From positions 4,647,001 to 4,711,000 of the forward strand of contig NZ_CP051428.1 in the NCBI RefSeq assembly GCF_012676905.1: DNA of 64,000 bases, in the 5' to 3' direction. Positions within the stretch are counted from its first letter, which is position 1. Each line of letters opens with the position of its first letter. This document shows, one piece after another, positions 33,977 to 44,846 of the stretch. The position numbers and the translations under genes were made by a program. The notes beneath the pieces were generated by a model. The model was not told where the DNA came from. It did not search any database and was given only the letters and a program-made list of their open reading frames with translations. The DNA is from Paenibacillus albicereus. Lineage in GTDB: Bacteria; Bacillota; Bacilli; Paenibacillales; Paenibacillaceae.

Positions 33977-35131
33977 CTATTTGAAATACCTCTCTGTCAA
34001 AGCATCAATGAGATTTTGAGTATCCCGAATAATTTTTTTCACCAAAGTTTTTTGCTCTTCAATTTTAGCGACTATTTTTGAGAAGTCATTTTGAATACGA
34101 AGTGGGGGGAGGGGAACTTCAAGCATTTTTACCAAAGATAGGTTTAAGTTTTGTTGATTTCCTCCACGACCCATCTCTCTAACTTTTTGATAGCTTATTT
34201 TTAGCGTTCTATATAGATATTCTGAATTGTACTGATTATTGGGTATTATAGCAGCACAAGCTTGATTAGTCGCAGCAGCTATATGTAGCAACCCAGCTTG
34301 ACCACGCGTTTTCCCTTGACCATACATAGCAATTAGAACGCTATTTACCGGAAATACTTTGCAGTTTGTTTCATGAATAGCTATCTCAGATATATTCTCT
34401 TCTGAAGCAGTGATATATCCTTTTGATACTTCCCCTGTTTTGACCCACGGAATTTGGCCATTCCTATAATAGGTTATATATCCTCTATCAGGAGTTGCGC
34501 CAGTCTCAACTTTTGCAAACTCTCCAATTCTAGTTTTTTTCCATCCTCGCTCATTACTGATAGGATCACCAAACATCTTATAAAAAGTAGCATTAATCAG
34601 ATTGTCCAACTCTTCTAGTTGCTGTTTGCGCATGGCAAGCAGTTCTGCGGCGGTGTCTAAGGTTTTGGCAATGTGTTTTTGTGTTTCGGACGGCGGAAAT
34701 GGTACTACTATACTGTCTAACATTTTTCTGGTTATCTGATTAATTGTTGTAGTGGCACTGTTTCCAAGCTGGCGTCTAAAGTTTAAGGAATGAAAATAAT
34801 GAACTAAATATCTATTGAAATCACTTCTGTATATCATCATAAACGCACCGAAAGTCATTTTTTCCTTAGTTTCACTTATCAGCGTTGCTTTACCGACTAA
34901 TCTAGAGCTCCCATTTCGAGCACAGATTAAAATATCGTTATTTTTAATTATTAATTTCTCGCTCAGCTCTTTTTTAACTCTTAATATTTCAGTAAAATCC
35001 AATTTATTGTCTTTAATATTACCTGAACGCAATACAATGATTCCACTTTCAGACACTTCCTCCGGAGAATAAGTTAACCCTACATACCCATTCCCAATTT
35101 CACCGAGCTTTTTCTTCTCCCACTTACTCAC
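33977..35131 (-). CDS. hsdS: Type I restriction specificity subunit
   Basis: A 384-residue HsdS with two target recognition domains. TRD1 covers about 1-150, ending with a conserved helix (SETQKHIAKTLDTAAELLAM); TRD2 covers about 195-355 (WKKTRIGEFAKVETGATPDR), followed by the second helix (RIQNDFSKIVAKIEEQKTLV). The composition is far more AT-rich than hsdM and hsdR, as expected for a frequently swapped specificity gene. GTG start with GAGGGG upstream; it overlaps hsdM by 8 bases. Confidence 0.92.
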   Translation of the reverse strand: MSKWEKKKLGEIGNGYVGLTYSPEEVSESGIIVLRSGNIKDNKLDFTEILRVKKELSEKLIIKNNDILICARNGSSRLVGKATLISETKEKMTFGAFMMIYRSDFNRYLVHYFHSLNFRRQLGNSATTTINQITRKMLDSIVVPFPPSETQKHIAKTLDTAAELLAMRKQQLEELDNLINATFYKMFGDPISNERGWKKTRIGEFAKVETGATPDRGYITYYRNGQIPWVKTGEVSKGYITASEENISEIAIHETNCKVFPVNSVLIAMYGQGKTRGQAGLLHIAAATNQACAAIIPNNQYNSEYLYRTLKISYQKVREMGRGGNQQNLNLSLVKMLEVPLPPLRIQNDFSKIVAKIEEQKTLVKKIIRDTQNLIDALTERYFK

Positions 35132-36596
35132 AAAGAAGCCCCCTCAACTCTTCCTTCTTGGAAGCAATCTTCAGGTCCAGTTCGTCCAGGCGGGAAAGAA
35201 TGACGGCGGGCGCGTCGTATTCTACTTTCTCATAGACGACTTCCTTGTACTTGTTGATGGACAGGTCATACCCGTTCTCCACGATGGCAGACTTGTCCAC
35301 CAGGAAGCTCGCCTCGGTCGGCCGGCGATCCGTTTCGCCCGCAAGGTTATGGAAGCGAGCCAGGATGTCTGGGATGTCGTTCGCTTTAATTGGAGTCCGT
35401 TTGTCATCCAGAGAGTAGCCGTCGGCCTTCATGTCGTAGAACCAGACCTTGTCCGTCCCGCCTGCGCCTGTCTTGGTGAACACGAGCACGGCCGTGCTGA
35501 CGCCCGCATACGGCTTGAACACGCCGCTCGGCATGGAGATGACGGCTTGCAGCTGATGGTTCTCGACCAGCTCTTTGCGCAGCGCCTTGTGCGCCTTGGT
35601 GGACCCGAACAGCACTCCGTCCGGCACGATGCATGCGCAGCGTCCGCCCTTGCGCAGGATGCGCAGGAACAGCGCGACGAACAGCAGTTCCGTCTTCTTG
35701 GTGTCGGTGACCGCCTTCAGGTTGTCGTGGATGCTCTCGGCATCGACCGTACCGGTGAACGGCGGATTGGCCAGCACCACATCGTAGGCCGACGCCGTAT
35801 GGTTCTGTTTGGACACGCTGTCCACATATTCGATGTGAGGATGCGTGATGGAGTGCAGCATCAGGTTCATCGCGGACAGCCGCAGCATCGTCCGGTCCGT
35901 ATCGAATCCCGCGAACATCCCTCCGGCGAAGTGCTCCCACTGCTCCCCGGTCATCTCCGCCTCATGCCGCTCCCGGACATACTCCGCCGATGATACGAGG
36001 AATCCGGCCGTCCCGCAAGCCGGGTCGCAGATCGTCTCGCCCGGAGCGGGCGCGGCCAGCCGCACCATCATGTCGCGGATATGCTTGGGCGTCCGGAATT
36101 GTCCGTTCTGACCCGCCGTGGACAGCTTGCCGAGCATGTACTCGTACAAGTCGCCCTGCATGTCCAGATCCTGAATATCATGCTCGTACAGTTCGTCGAG
36201 CCCGGTAATCATCTTCTGCAATACTTGCGGGGTCGGCACCAGGAACATGGCATCCTGCATGTACCGCGAGAAGGCGGAGGCATCTCTTCCTCCATTCATC
36301 GTCTTGATGAACGGGAATACCTTCGTCCCGACGATCTCATAGATGATGCGCGAGTCTTTCGTCTTGAATCGGCTCCAGCGCATGCTTTGTCCTTCTTCAT
36401 CCTGCGGGAAGATCTTCGCCGCGGACTGGCCGCTGAGGGCCTCCAGGCTTTCATTCTCCAGTTCCTTCTCGTCGAGCGACCGGATGAACATCAGGTAGGT
36501 CAGCTGTTCGATGACGGTCAGCGGATTCGTAATGCCGCCTGCCCAGATATCGGACCAGATTTTATCGATCTTGTTGCGTACTTCTCCTGTAAGCAT
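35124..36596 (-). CDS. hsdM: Type I restriction modification methyltransferase subunit
   Basis: A 490-residue N6-adenine methylase. It has the HsdM_N helical domain (1-130) and an N6_Mtase domain with the SAM-binding motif DPACGTAGFL and catalytic NPPF (in LANPPFTG). FDTDRTMLRLSAMNLMLH is the conserved motif following. It partners HsdS for methylation and HsdR for restriction. ATG 36596 with GGAG 9 bases upstream. First gene of hsdM-hsdS-(accessory)-hsdR. Confidence 0.95.
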   Translation of the reverse strand: MLTGEVRNKIDKIWSDIWAGGITNPLTVIEQLTYLMFIRSLDEKELENESLEALSGQSAAKIFPQDEEGQSMRWSRFKTKDSRIIYEIVGTKVFPFIKTMNGGRDASAFSRYMQDAMFLVPTPQVLQKMITGLDELYEHDIQDLDMQGDLYEYMLGKLSTAGQNGQFRTPKHIRDMMVRLAAPAPGETICDPACGTAGFLVSSAEYVRERHEAEMTGEQWEHFAGGMFAGFDTDRTMLRLSAMNLMLHSITHPHIEYVDSVSKQNHTASAYDVVLANPPFTGTVDAESIHDNLKAVTDTKKTELLFVALFLRILRKGGRCACIVPDGVLFGSTKAHKALRKELVENHQLQAVISMPSGVFKPYAGVSTAVLVFTKTGAGGTDKVWFYDMKADGYSLDDKRTPIKANDIPDILARFHNLAGETDRRPTEASFLVDKSAIVENGYDLSINKYKEVVYEKVEYDAPAVILSRLDELDLKIASKKEELRGLLCE

Positions 36597-36639
36597 CTAG
36601 GGTGGCTCCATTCCATTCTAGTTCTAAGGACTTATTCTA

Positions 36640-36681
36640 CAGGAACCGACATGGTTCCTGTGTGCTCCGACCCCCATTATA
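36640..36681 (-). promoter_or_regulatory. hsdM leader: -10 box and perfect hairpin
   Basis: TATAAT (36681-36676) is a consensus -10 without a good -35. About 15 bases downstream lies a perfect inverted repeat, CAGGAACC-N5-GGTTCCTG (36640-36660), 44 bases before the ATG. It could be an operator or leader structure controlling the restriction operon. Confidence 0.45.
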
Positions 36682-36760
36682 CAACGAAAACCATCCGCCA
36701 GAATGTGGCGAGCGCATGTTCGCTTGTCCATCGCGGCCTCCCGCGCAGCAGCAGCTCCGC

Positions 36761-37423
36761 TCAACGCCACCGCAGGAAGAACTCCGCCGCCGCGAGAGCC
36801 GCCAGATGGGCCGGGTAGAACGCCCGCCACAGCCAGCGCGGGACGCGAAGCCGGTTCAGCTCGGCGCGCAGCTCCGATCCGTAGACGAGCAGCAGCGTCG
36901 GCACGATGCTGAACATCTGGATGCCCCAATCCGGACCGTTCAGCGCCAAGTAGAGGACGTTGAGCAGCAGATGCAGCAGCGCCGCGAGTCCTTTGTCCGA
37001 ATAGCGGTAGATCAGGATGAGCAGCAGGCCGTAGGCGTTGTAGTCGAACGGCAGGTCCGTCATGAACAGCGCGGCGACGAGCGTCACCGGCACGATGGCC
37101 AGCCAGGCGACGGCCCGCGGCAGGCGGGAGGCGAGCAGCCCGTCGATCGCGAGCAGCACGAGCGCCGAGGCGAGCAGCGTGAAGATGACGTTGTAGTGGG
37201 TCGTATCGAACGCGAGCATGTACGGCACTTGGGCGATCGCCGCGAGCACCGCCAGGCGCAGCAGATACTTCGGCCGGGACGAGGTCATCCGGTACCCGAC
37301 CGTAATGAAGTAGGCATAGATCGGAAAGGCGATCCGCCCGACGATCCTCCAGCCCGGCGAGTCCGGGAAGAAGATCAGCCCGACATGGTCGATCAGCATC
37401 GTCACGATGGCCAGCAGCTGCAA
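36761..37423 (-). CDS. TraX-family membrane protein
   Basis: A 220-residue polytopic protein with the TraX signature at its start (LLAIVTMLIDHVGLIFFP) and about seven to eight hydrophobic segments. TraX acetylates F-pilin in E. coli; chromosomal homologues in Bacillota are common and of unknown role, perhaps acyl transfer at the membrane. A TTG at 37423 lies 8 bases after AAAGGAGG and matches the usual family start; the GTG at 37432 overlaps that site and is less likely. No conjugation genes are nearby. Confidence 0.8.
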   Translation of the reverse strand: MQLLAIVTMLIDHVGLIFFPDSPGWRIVGRIAFPIYAYFITVGYRMTSSRPKYLLRLAVLAAIAQVPYMLAFDTTHYNVIFTLLASALVLLAIDGLLASRLPRAVAWLAIVPVTLVAALFMTDLPFDYNAYGLLLILIYRYSDKGLAALLHLLLNVLYLALNGPDWGIQMFSIVPTLLLVYGSELRAELNRLRVPRWLWRAFYPAHLAALAAAEFFLRWR

Positions 37424-37579
37424 GAACGGCACCTCCTTTTGGGTCTAGTCTACGATAAGACGGTCAAGCGAGTCCATAATCCGCGGCCGATCTCCGGCGC
37501 GCTTCAATGACAGCGCAACAACGCGTTCCTAATTCCATGATACAACGAGGAGGAAGACAACGCGAAGGAGATCAGCCCG

Positions 37580-37651
37580 ATGAATAGACAGGCCGACAAA
37601 AAGGCACTCGGCGCCACGAGCCGGGGAGCGCGCCGGAGCGCCGAGCCATGA
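37580..37651 (+). CDS. Tiny leader-like ORF coupled to the next gene
   Basis: A 23-codon frame, MNRQADKKALGATSRGARR..., with AAGGAGATCAGCCCG before its ATG. Its stop TGA overlaps the ATG of the next frame (ATGA), which suggests translational coupling. Basic, no known family. Confidence 0.4.
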   Translation: MNRQADKKALGATSRGARRSAEP

Positions 37652-37908
37652 TGGAGCAGTATTACCTCGAGAAGATGGCGGAATTCAGGGAACAAGAGAG
37701 CCGGAAGGATCTGCAGGCGCGAGGCTGGGCGGAGCCGATGCACTCGTCGGACCATAAGTCTCGGCGGAGGCAATCTCGCCTCGGCGGCGCGTTATTGGCC
37801 CTTCTTTGCAAGTACCGGACTGGTCGCGCAAGTGATCTGCATCCTGGTCAGCCGCGATCGGATCAAGCTGCGAGCCTGAAGCACGAAGCAGACGCCAGCC
37901 CTTCATAG
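37648..37908 (+). CDS. Small protein of unknown function, possibly frameshifted
   Basis: The 86-residue frame begins MMEQYYLEKMAEFREQESRK, which looks genuinely coding. Its second half is Arg-rich and unlikely. In the +1 frame the same DNA reads ARYWPFFASTGLVAQVICIL, then VSRDRIKLRA and stop at 37879: a membrane helix with a basic tail. A one-base shift near 37770 would join a charged N-terminus to this helix. It ends just before a terminator. Confidence 0.45.
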   Translation: MMEQYYLEKMAEFREQESRKDLQARGWAEPMHSSDHKSRRRQSRLGGALLALLCKYRTGRASDLHPGQPRSDQAASLKHEADASPS

Positions 37909-37923
37909 GTCCGGCGTCTTTTT
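37890..37923 (+). terminator. Terminator after the small ORFs
   Basis: AGACGCC pairs with GGCGTCT around a 16-base loop, followed by T5. It supports a real plus-strand transcript from 37580. Confidence 0.6.
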
Positions 37924-38027
37924 GCATAGACTTGCTTGGCCTGCCATGCTTCGGTCTATGCCAAGCTTTGTCCACCCCCTATAATGAAGAAAGTTCCATC
38001 GAAAGATCCCGTTTAAGGAGTGTGGGT

Positions 38028-41000
38028 ATGAATCGCATCGAATCATTCAAACGCCTGGCTAGCACGACGGCCGCGGCGGCCGTCCTGGCGGCCGGAATGC
38101 CAGTTTCTCCGGCTGCTGCTGCCCCGCCGCCTTTCCGCGACATCGCCAGCTCGTACGCCCGGGCCGAGATCGAATCGCTAGCGGCGACCGGCATCGTCTC
38201 CGGTTATGGAGACCGCATCTTCGCCCCCAGCAAGCCTGTGACGAGGGCGGAATTCGCTGCGATCCTCGCCCGCTCGGCCGGGCTAGATCCTGCTCCTGAG
38301 GCGGTCTCCTTCAAGGACATTCCTGCGGACGCTTGGTACAAGGGAAGCGTCGGCGCCCTCGTGCAGGCAGGGCTGGCCAAAGGCACTTCGCCGGCTGCCT
38401 TCTCGCCTGCGGCTGCACTCACCCGGGAAGAGATGGCCGTGCTCTTCGCCCGCGCGCTCGGACTGGAGCAGTCGCCGGCCGCCGCCTCCGATCCCGGGAT
38501 TTCCGACTGGGCGGACAGCGCGGAATGGAGCCGGGCCCCCTTATCCGCGGCTTTCCGAGCCGGATTCCTGCAAGGAACGTCTTCTAATGCCGGCAAGCCG
38601 AGTTTCCGGCCTAAAGCACCCGCCGAAAGACAAGCCGTCGCACGCCTTGCGTATGAGTTCATCCATCACGGCGCCCAGTACCGGGAGAAGCTCGCAGCAG
38701 GTCCGTCGGAAGCGCCGGCCGCGCAGCCGACGGCATCGCCATCCACGGCGCCGGCCGCGACGCCTTCGCCAGCTTCAGCTACGCCCGCAGGCTCTTCGCC
38801 GACCAGCAGTCCGGACGCATCTCCCGTCCCTACCGCTACTCCGACCGCTACGCCGGATCCGCTCGACCGGCTCAATCAAGGAGGCACGGTCGAGGGCGGG
38901 CTGACTCTCTCGCAGAGCGGAACCTTCGGGCCAGCGGCGGGGCTCGCGACCGTGGACGGAACGCTTACGGTCGATCCCGGGCCCGCTGGCGAGGTGAAGC
39001 TGCGCAACATCCGCGCGGAGGAGATCATCATCGCCTCCGGAGCCTCCCGCTCCATCGAGCTGGAGGGAATCGAGTCGGCGCGACCGCTGCTCGTGCAGGC
39101 AAGCCGCCAGGCCGATCCGGTCCGTCTTGCATTCAGCGGGCGGATCGACATTCCACAAATGGTGCTCTATTCAGGAGCGATTGTCGACAACGCCTCGGAG
39201 AGCCTCGGCCCCATCTCCATTCAAGCCGTCGCTCCCTCGCAAAGCGTCTCGTTGCGGGGAACGTTTCCGAAGCCGATCGTGAACCAAGTCCACGGAGCCC
39301 GAATCGAAATCGCATCGGGAACGAAAGCGGCAGCCCTGCAGCTCGATCGTCCGGCGACGCTGCAGGTTCAAGCGGACGATCTTCCAGCCGTCAACGTCCA
39401 GTCCGCAAGCAGCCTGAACGATCTGTACTCGCTGCTCCAGGACAATGCGTTCCTGCAGAAGCTGTACGGCTACACCGGGGCTTCCTTCCGGAATTTCCAG
39501 AGAGAGTACGGCAGGCTCGAGGACAAATCCGTTTATACGGACGATCTGGCGAGCCTTGCTGCCAGCACGAACGGCTACCTGACCCTTTACTACATGTCCG
39601 GAGGCTGGCAGTACCCACATTGGGAAGAGCTGCGGGATCTCGTGCTGAACGCCATCGAGCCGGTGCTTGAAGCGAGCCGGATCGCGCAGGCGGACATCGA
39701 CCGGCTTCGTCCCGGCTATGCCGACGGGGACGACGAGCGTGCCGTCCGCCATGATTTGCGCCTCGCCCAGAGCGGGTCGGGAGGCAGCTCCGTGCAGTGG
39801 AGCTCCAGCCGGCCAGACCTCGTGAGCGCGGATGGGAGCGTGAGCCGCACCGGCAAGGACGAGCTCGTCCAGCTCCGAGCCTCCGCGGCATGGAAGGGCA
39901 TCGTCAAGACGCGCGAATTCACGATCAAACTCAAGGCCAAGGCTCCCGGCAACGGCCTCGCCTCTCTCCTCGTGACAGGCGAATCAATGGCCGATCCAGG
40001 CCAGGTGAGGCTGCAATCCCTTGCCGCCGCCTTCGCCTCTCCGCTGGAGCGCGTGCTGCCTGAGGCCCGGCAGCTCGTCTATGACGGGCTGGTCTACGAT
40101 ATCCGGCTGCTGGACGAGGCCGGCACCGAGCTCAGCGGCTGGTCGCTCCTGCCTGCCGCAGACGGCAGCTCCTCGCTCATCTTCGCTGCGGACAGAAGCG
40201 GCCTGGCTCGTACGCGCTCCGGCCCGCTCACGCTGGAGATTGCCAGACCCGGCGCGCTGCTGTCGCGGATTTCATTTGCAGCCGGCTCCGCCGTTGGGCC
40301 GCTGCGGCCGGAAGACCCCGACTCCGTCCATGCCGGGACGGACGGGCGCGACTTCCGACTGAGCTGGTCAGAGCCTAGCTCCGGCGGCATGTCGGGCCAG
40401 CTGTATCTGCTTCCCGCTGGCGAGCCGTTCGCCGATGCCGTCCAACCGATCGCCCTCATCAGTCCTTATCTCCCTGATGTCTGGAACGGCTCGCAGCCGG
40501 ATGCGGACAGCAGCCAGCGCAAGCTCCGAGAGGGCAGCTACCGCTTCTACGCCCGCACGGATGCCGGACCCGGCATCTCGTATATCGAGTCAGCGATATT
40601 TGCTCCTCATGGGGAAGAGCCTAGCGCCATGCCGCAAGCGGGATCGATCCGGACGTTCCATCAGCCGGATTCCATCCTGCTGGAGGCGGTCGGCGTGCCG
40701 ACAGGCGCGACCGTGCGCATCTATGACTCTCCGCTGGACGGGGGGCGGCTGCTCGGCGAAGCAGTCGCTGCCGAGGACACGATCGCGATTGGCGACGTGG
40801 AGACGGTTTCGAGTTTCCTCTACGTCACGTTCACGGAGCCGGGCAAGTCGGAAAGCTCCCGCGCCGCCGTCGCGTTGCTGCCGCTCCCGACGCCGCCGGA
40901 TGCCGCTAAGCTGCGGGTGCTGAACCGTGCGGGTGGCCCCGACGCCATCCGGATCGATGAAGCGCCGCCCGGCTTGACAGTCGAAGTCTACGGTTCTCCG

Positions 41001-41819
41001 GGAGATGCCGTCCCGCTGGCCGAGGTGGCCTCTGCCGGCGAAGAACCCGCTCCGTTGTCGCTGCAGCTAAGCGCCGATCTAGATGCAGGGGCCAGAGCGT
41101 ACGTCCGCTATCGGATCGAGAAGCCGCAGGCCGTCGCCTGGAGCGGCTTCGCCGAGCTCGTCGCCGGCCCGGGCATGACAGGCCTGACCGCATACGGGGC
41201 AGAGCCCGGCGAGACGTCGCGGCTGTTCACCGGCACTGGCCTGTATCCGCTCCATGCTCGTCTCAGCTACGACGACGGCAGCGCCGTCGATCTGTCCGGC
41301 GGAGCCGCCTGGTCCTCGTCCGACGAGCAGGTGATCGGCGTCACCGCCGAAGGCGTGCTCGTGCCGAGGGCAAGCGGCGCCGCCATCATCACGGCTTCCT
41401 ACGAAGGGTATGTCGCCGAATTCCGCGCGCAGGTCGACCTCGAACGGAATCCGGCCTTGCCGCAGTCGCTCTATGCGAGCACGAGCGGACGGCTGGACAG
41501 CGACGGACGGCTGCAGGGGGTCCAGAGCGAGCAGGCGTACGAGGACCACTCCGCCTCTTCCCCGTTCCGGATGCGGGAGGCTTCCTACCTCTGCGTGGAT
41601 TACCGGGATGCGGTCCTGCATGCCGACCTGTTCGGCACGACCGCGATCCGGCTGAACGGCAGCGTGCTCGAAGGGGCGTATGCCGTGTCGAGGGACTTCC
41701 GTTATCTGATCGTCTATCTGCCCGATTCGGCCGTGGCCGGCGTGCTCGAGATCAGCGGCATGCGCAGCAGCTCCGGAACGCCTCTCTCTCCTGTCGCCGT
41801 CTACCTGGCTGCCCCTTGA
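38028..41819 (+). CDS. SLH-domain surface protein with Ig-like repeats
   Basis: A 1263-residue exported protein. Signal peptide (cleavage near PAAAA, residue 32). Three SLH domains follow at about 36-86 (FRDIASSYARAEIESLA, VTRAEFA), 94-148 (LTREEMA) and 157-215 (degenerate, AERQAVA), anchoring it to pyruvylated wall polymer. Then comes a Thr/Pro/Ser linker (235-280). The rest is beta-rich; Big-2-like segments are seen around 580-625 (WSSSRPDLVSADGSVSR) and 1085-1135 (AWSSSDEQVIGVTAEG). No enzyme motif was recognised. AAGGAGTG precedes ATG 38028. Confidence 0.85.
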   Translation: MNRIESFKRLASTTAAAAVLAAGMPVSPAAAAPPPFRDIASSYARAEIESLAATGIVSGYGDRIFAPSKPVTRAEFAAILARSAGLDPAPEAVSFKDIPADAWYKGSVGALVQAGLAKGTSPAAFSPAAALTREEMAVLFARALGLEQSPAAASDPGISDWADSAEWSRAPLSAAFRAGFLQGTSSNAGKPSFRPKAPAERQAVARLAYEFIHHGAQYREKLAAGPSEAPAAQPTASPSTAPAATPSPASATPAGSSPTSSPDASPVPTATPTATPDPLDRLNQGGTVEGGLTLSQSGTFGPAAGLATVDGTLTVDPGPAGEVKLRNIRAEEIIIASGASRSIELEGIESARPLLVQASRQADPVRLAFSGRIDIPQMVLYSGAIVDNASESLGPISIQAVAPSQSVSLRGTFPKPIVNQVHGARIEIASGTKAAALQLDRPATLQVQADDLPAVNVQSASSLNDLYSLLQDNAFLQKLYGYTGASFRNFQREYGRLEDKSVYTDDLASLAASTNGYLTLYYMSGGWQYPHWEELRDLVLNAIEPVLEASRIAQADIDRLRPGYADGDDERAVRHDLRLAQSGSGGSSVQWSSSRPDLVSADGSVSRTGKDELVQLRASAAWKGIVKTREFTIKLKAKAPGNGLASLLVTGESMADPGQVRLQSLAAAFASPLERVLPEARQLVYDGLVYDIRLLDEAGTELSGWSLLPAADGSSSLIFAADRSGLARTRSGPLTLEIARPGALLSRISFAAGSAVGPLRPEDPDSVHAGTDGRDFRLSWSEPSSGGMSGQLYLLPAGEPFADAVQPIALISPYLPDVWNGSQPDADSSQRKLREGSYRFYARTDAGPGISYIESAIFAPHGEEPSAMPQAGSIRTFHQPDSILLEAVGVPTGATVRIYDSPLDGGRLLGEAVAAEDTIAIGDVETVSSFLYVTFTEPGKSESSRAAVALLPLPTPPDAAKLRVLNRAGGPDAIRIDEAPPGLTVEVYGSPGDAVPLAEVASAGEEPAPLSLQLSADLDAGARAYVRYRIEKPQAVAWSGFAELVAGPGMTGLTAYGAEPGETSRLFTGTGLYPLHARLSYDDGSAVDLSGGAAWSSSDEQVIGVTAEGVLVPRASGAAIITASYEGYVAEFRAQVDLERNPALPQSLYASTSGRLDSDGRLQGVQSEQAYEDHSASSPFRMREASYLCVDYRDAVLHADLFGTTAIRLNGSVLEGAYAVSRDFRYLIVYLPDSAVAGVLEISGMRSSSGTPLSPVAVYLAAP

Positions 41820-41837
41820 TCGACGCCCCAGCCATTT

Positions 41838-41873
41838 CAAAAGGCCCGTCCGGTTCGCTCCGGACGGGCCTTT
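41838..41873. terminator. Bidirectional terminator between the SLH gene and argH
   Basis: AAAAGGCCCGTCCGG pairs with CCGGACGGGCCTTT around TTCGCT; T runs occur on both sides. Confidence 0.8.
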
Positions 41874-41933
41874 GTCATGGGCATCTTTTCCGACGTGCTT
41901 GGCCCGCTCCAGGAGGGGACGGCGCCGCTGGCG

Positions 41934-43349
41934 CTAGTCCTGCAGCGCCTCGTAGCGATCGATCCAGCCGGCCGTCTCCGCCAGCGCCGTCTCGGCGCGG
42001 CCGATGGCCGCCTCCACTTGCGGACGGGCGGTGCCGCCGTAGACGTCGCGCGCATTGACGACCGTCTCCGGCTGCAGCACGTCGTAGATGGACTCGTCGA
42101 ACAGCTCCGAGAACTGCTGGAACTCCTCGATCGTCAGGTCGAGCAGGAACTTGCCGTTCTCGATGCAGTACAGCACCGTCTTGCCGATCACCTCATGCGC
42201 CTGGCGGAACGGCAGGCCTTTGCCGACGAGGAAGTCGGCGATGTCGGTGGCGTTGGAGAAATCCTTGTTGACCGCCTCGCGCATCTGGCCCTTGTTCACC
42301 TTCATCGTGGCGATCATCGGCGCGAACAGGCGCAGCGCGCCCGACAGCGTCCTGACGGTGTCGAACATGCCTTCCTTGTCCTCCTGCATGTCCTTGTTGT
42401 ACGCCAGCGGCAGCGACTTGAGCACGGTCAGCAGGCCGACGAGATTGCCGTAGACGCGGCCGGTCTTGCCGCGCACGAGCTCCGGCACGTCCGGGTTCTT
42501 CTTCTGCGGCATGATGCTGCTGCCCGTGCAGAACGCATCGTCGAGCTCCACGAAGCGGAACTCCGTGCTCGACCAGAGGATCAGCTCCTCGGACAGGCGC
42601 GACAGATGCATCATGACGATGGAGGCATGCGACAGGAACTCCAGGATGAAGTCGCGGTCGCTCACGGCGTCGAGGCTGTTCTCGTACACGCGGCCGAATC
42701 CGAGCCGCTCCGCCACGAAATGGCGGTCGATCGGGAACGTCGTCCCGGCCAGCGCGCCCGCCCCGAGCGGCAGCGTGTCGATGCGCTTGTAGCTGTCCTG
42801 CAGCCGCTCGATGTCGCGGCCGAGCATGCTCACGTACGCCATCAGATGATGGGCGAACAGGATCGGCTGCGCGCGCTGCAGATGGGTGTAGCCCGGCACG
42901 ATCGTGTCCAGGTTCTCCCGCGCCTGGCCGACGAGCGCCTCCTGCAGGTCGCGCAGCAGGCCGACGAGCTCGACGACGCGCTTGCGCAGGTACAGGTGCA
43001 TGTCGGTCGCGACCTGGTCGTTGCGGCTGCGTCCCGTATGGAGCTTGCCGCCGACCGGGCCGATGTCCTCGATCAGCGCCTTTTCGATATTCATGTGGAT
43101 GTCCTCGTCGGACACGCTGTACGCCAGCTCGCCCGCGCGGATGCGATCGAGCACGCGCTTCAGCCCGCCCTCGATCGTCGCCACGTCCTCCGCCGGCAGG
43201 ATGCCCTGCTGGCCGAGCATCGCCACATGCGCCAGGCTGCCGCGCACGTCCTCCTCCGCCAGCTCCTTGTCGAACGTGATCGATGCCGTGTATTCCTCGA
43301 CCAGCTTGTCGGTCTGCTTCGTGAATCTTCCGCCCCACAGCTTGCTCAT
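41934..43349 (-). CDS. argH: Argininosuccinate lyase
   Basis: A 471-residue member of the fumarase/aspartase superfamily. It cleaves argininosuccinate to arginine and fumarate, the last step of arginine synthesis. The start [24 protein letters not shown] and the signature [12 protein letters not shown] are all present. Last gene of the arg operon, 91 bases after argG. Confidence 0.97.
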   Translation of the reverse strand: MSKLWGGRFTKQTDKLVEEYTASITFDKELAEEDVRGSLAHVAMLGQQGILPAEDVATIEGGLKRVLDRIRAGELAYSVSDEDIHMNIEKALIEDIGPVGGKLHTGRSRNDQVATDMHLYLRKRVVELVGLLRDLQEALVGQARENLDTIVPGYTHLQRAQPILFAHHLMAYVSMLGRDIERLQDSYKRIDTLPLGAGALAGTTFPIDRHFVAERLGFGRVYENSLDAVSDRDFILEFLSHASIVMMHLSRLSEELILWSSTEFRFVELDDAFCTGSSIMPQKKNPDVPELVRGKTGRVYGNLVGLLTVLKSLPLAYNKDMQEDKEGMFDTVRTLSGALRLFAPMIATMKVNKGQMREAVNKDFSNATDIADFLVGKGLPFRQAHEVIGKTVLYCIENGKFLLDLTIEEFQQFSELFDESIYDVLQPETVVNARDVYGGTARPQVEAAIGRAETALAETAGWIDRYEALQD

Positions 43350-43440
43350 CGTGTTTCCGCCTCCCCTTTCCCCTTCTGCATGGCAACGGGCCTGCGGACG
43401 CCGAAGCGGACCGCAAGCCCATCTTTTCGTACATGCGTCC

Positions 43441-44679
<1,239 letters not shown>

Positions 44680-44714
44680 GGGTGTGGAATCTTCCTTCCT
44701 CATGTGAAAAGTAA

Positions 44715-44769
44715 GCCGGGCGAACGGTTCGCCCGGCGAAAGCTGAACGCCGCTGACATTCAGCGGCGT
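44715..44769 (-). other. Two consecutive perfect hairpins between argF and argG
   Basis: GCCGGGCGAAC-G-GTTCGCCCGGC (44715-44737) and ACGCCGCTGA-CAT-TCAGCGGCGT (44747-44769). Neither has a T tract on the minus strand, so they may stabilise or process the operon mRNA or partly attenuate it. Confidence 0.65.
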
Positions 44770-44846
44770 GAAAGGCCGTGCGGGACGGGCCGCGCCGAGG
44801 CGCTTGTGCCGGAAGCCGCCGTCCTCATGCCCGTCCTGATGCCGCG

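Noticed and set aside
36761-37423. TraX homologue as evidence of a conjugative element
   Set aside because: No other transfer, relaxase or integrase genes are in the window; chromosomal TraX-like genes are common.
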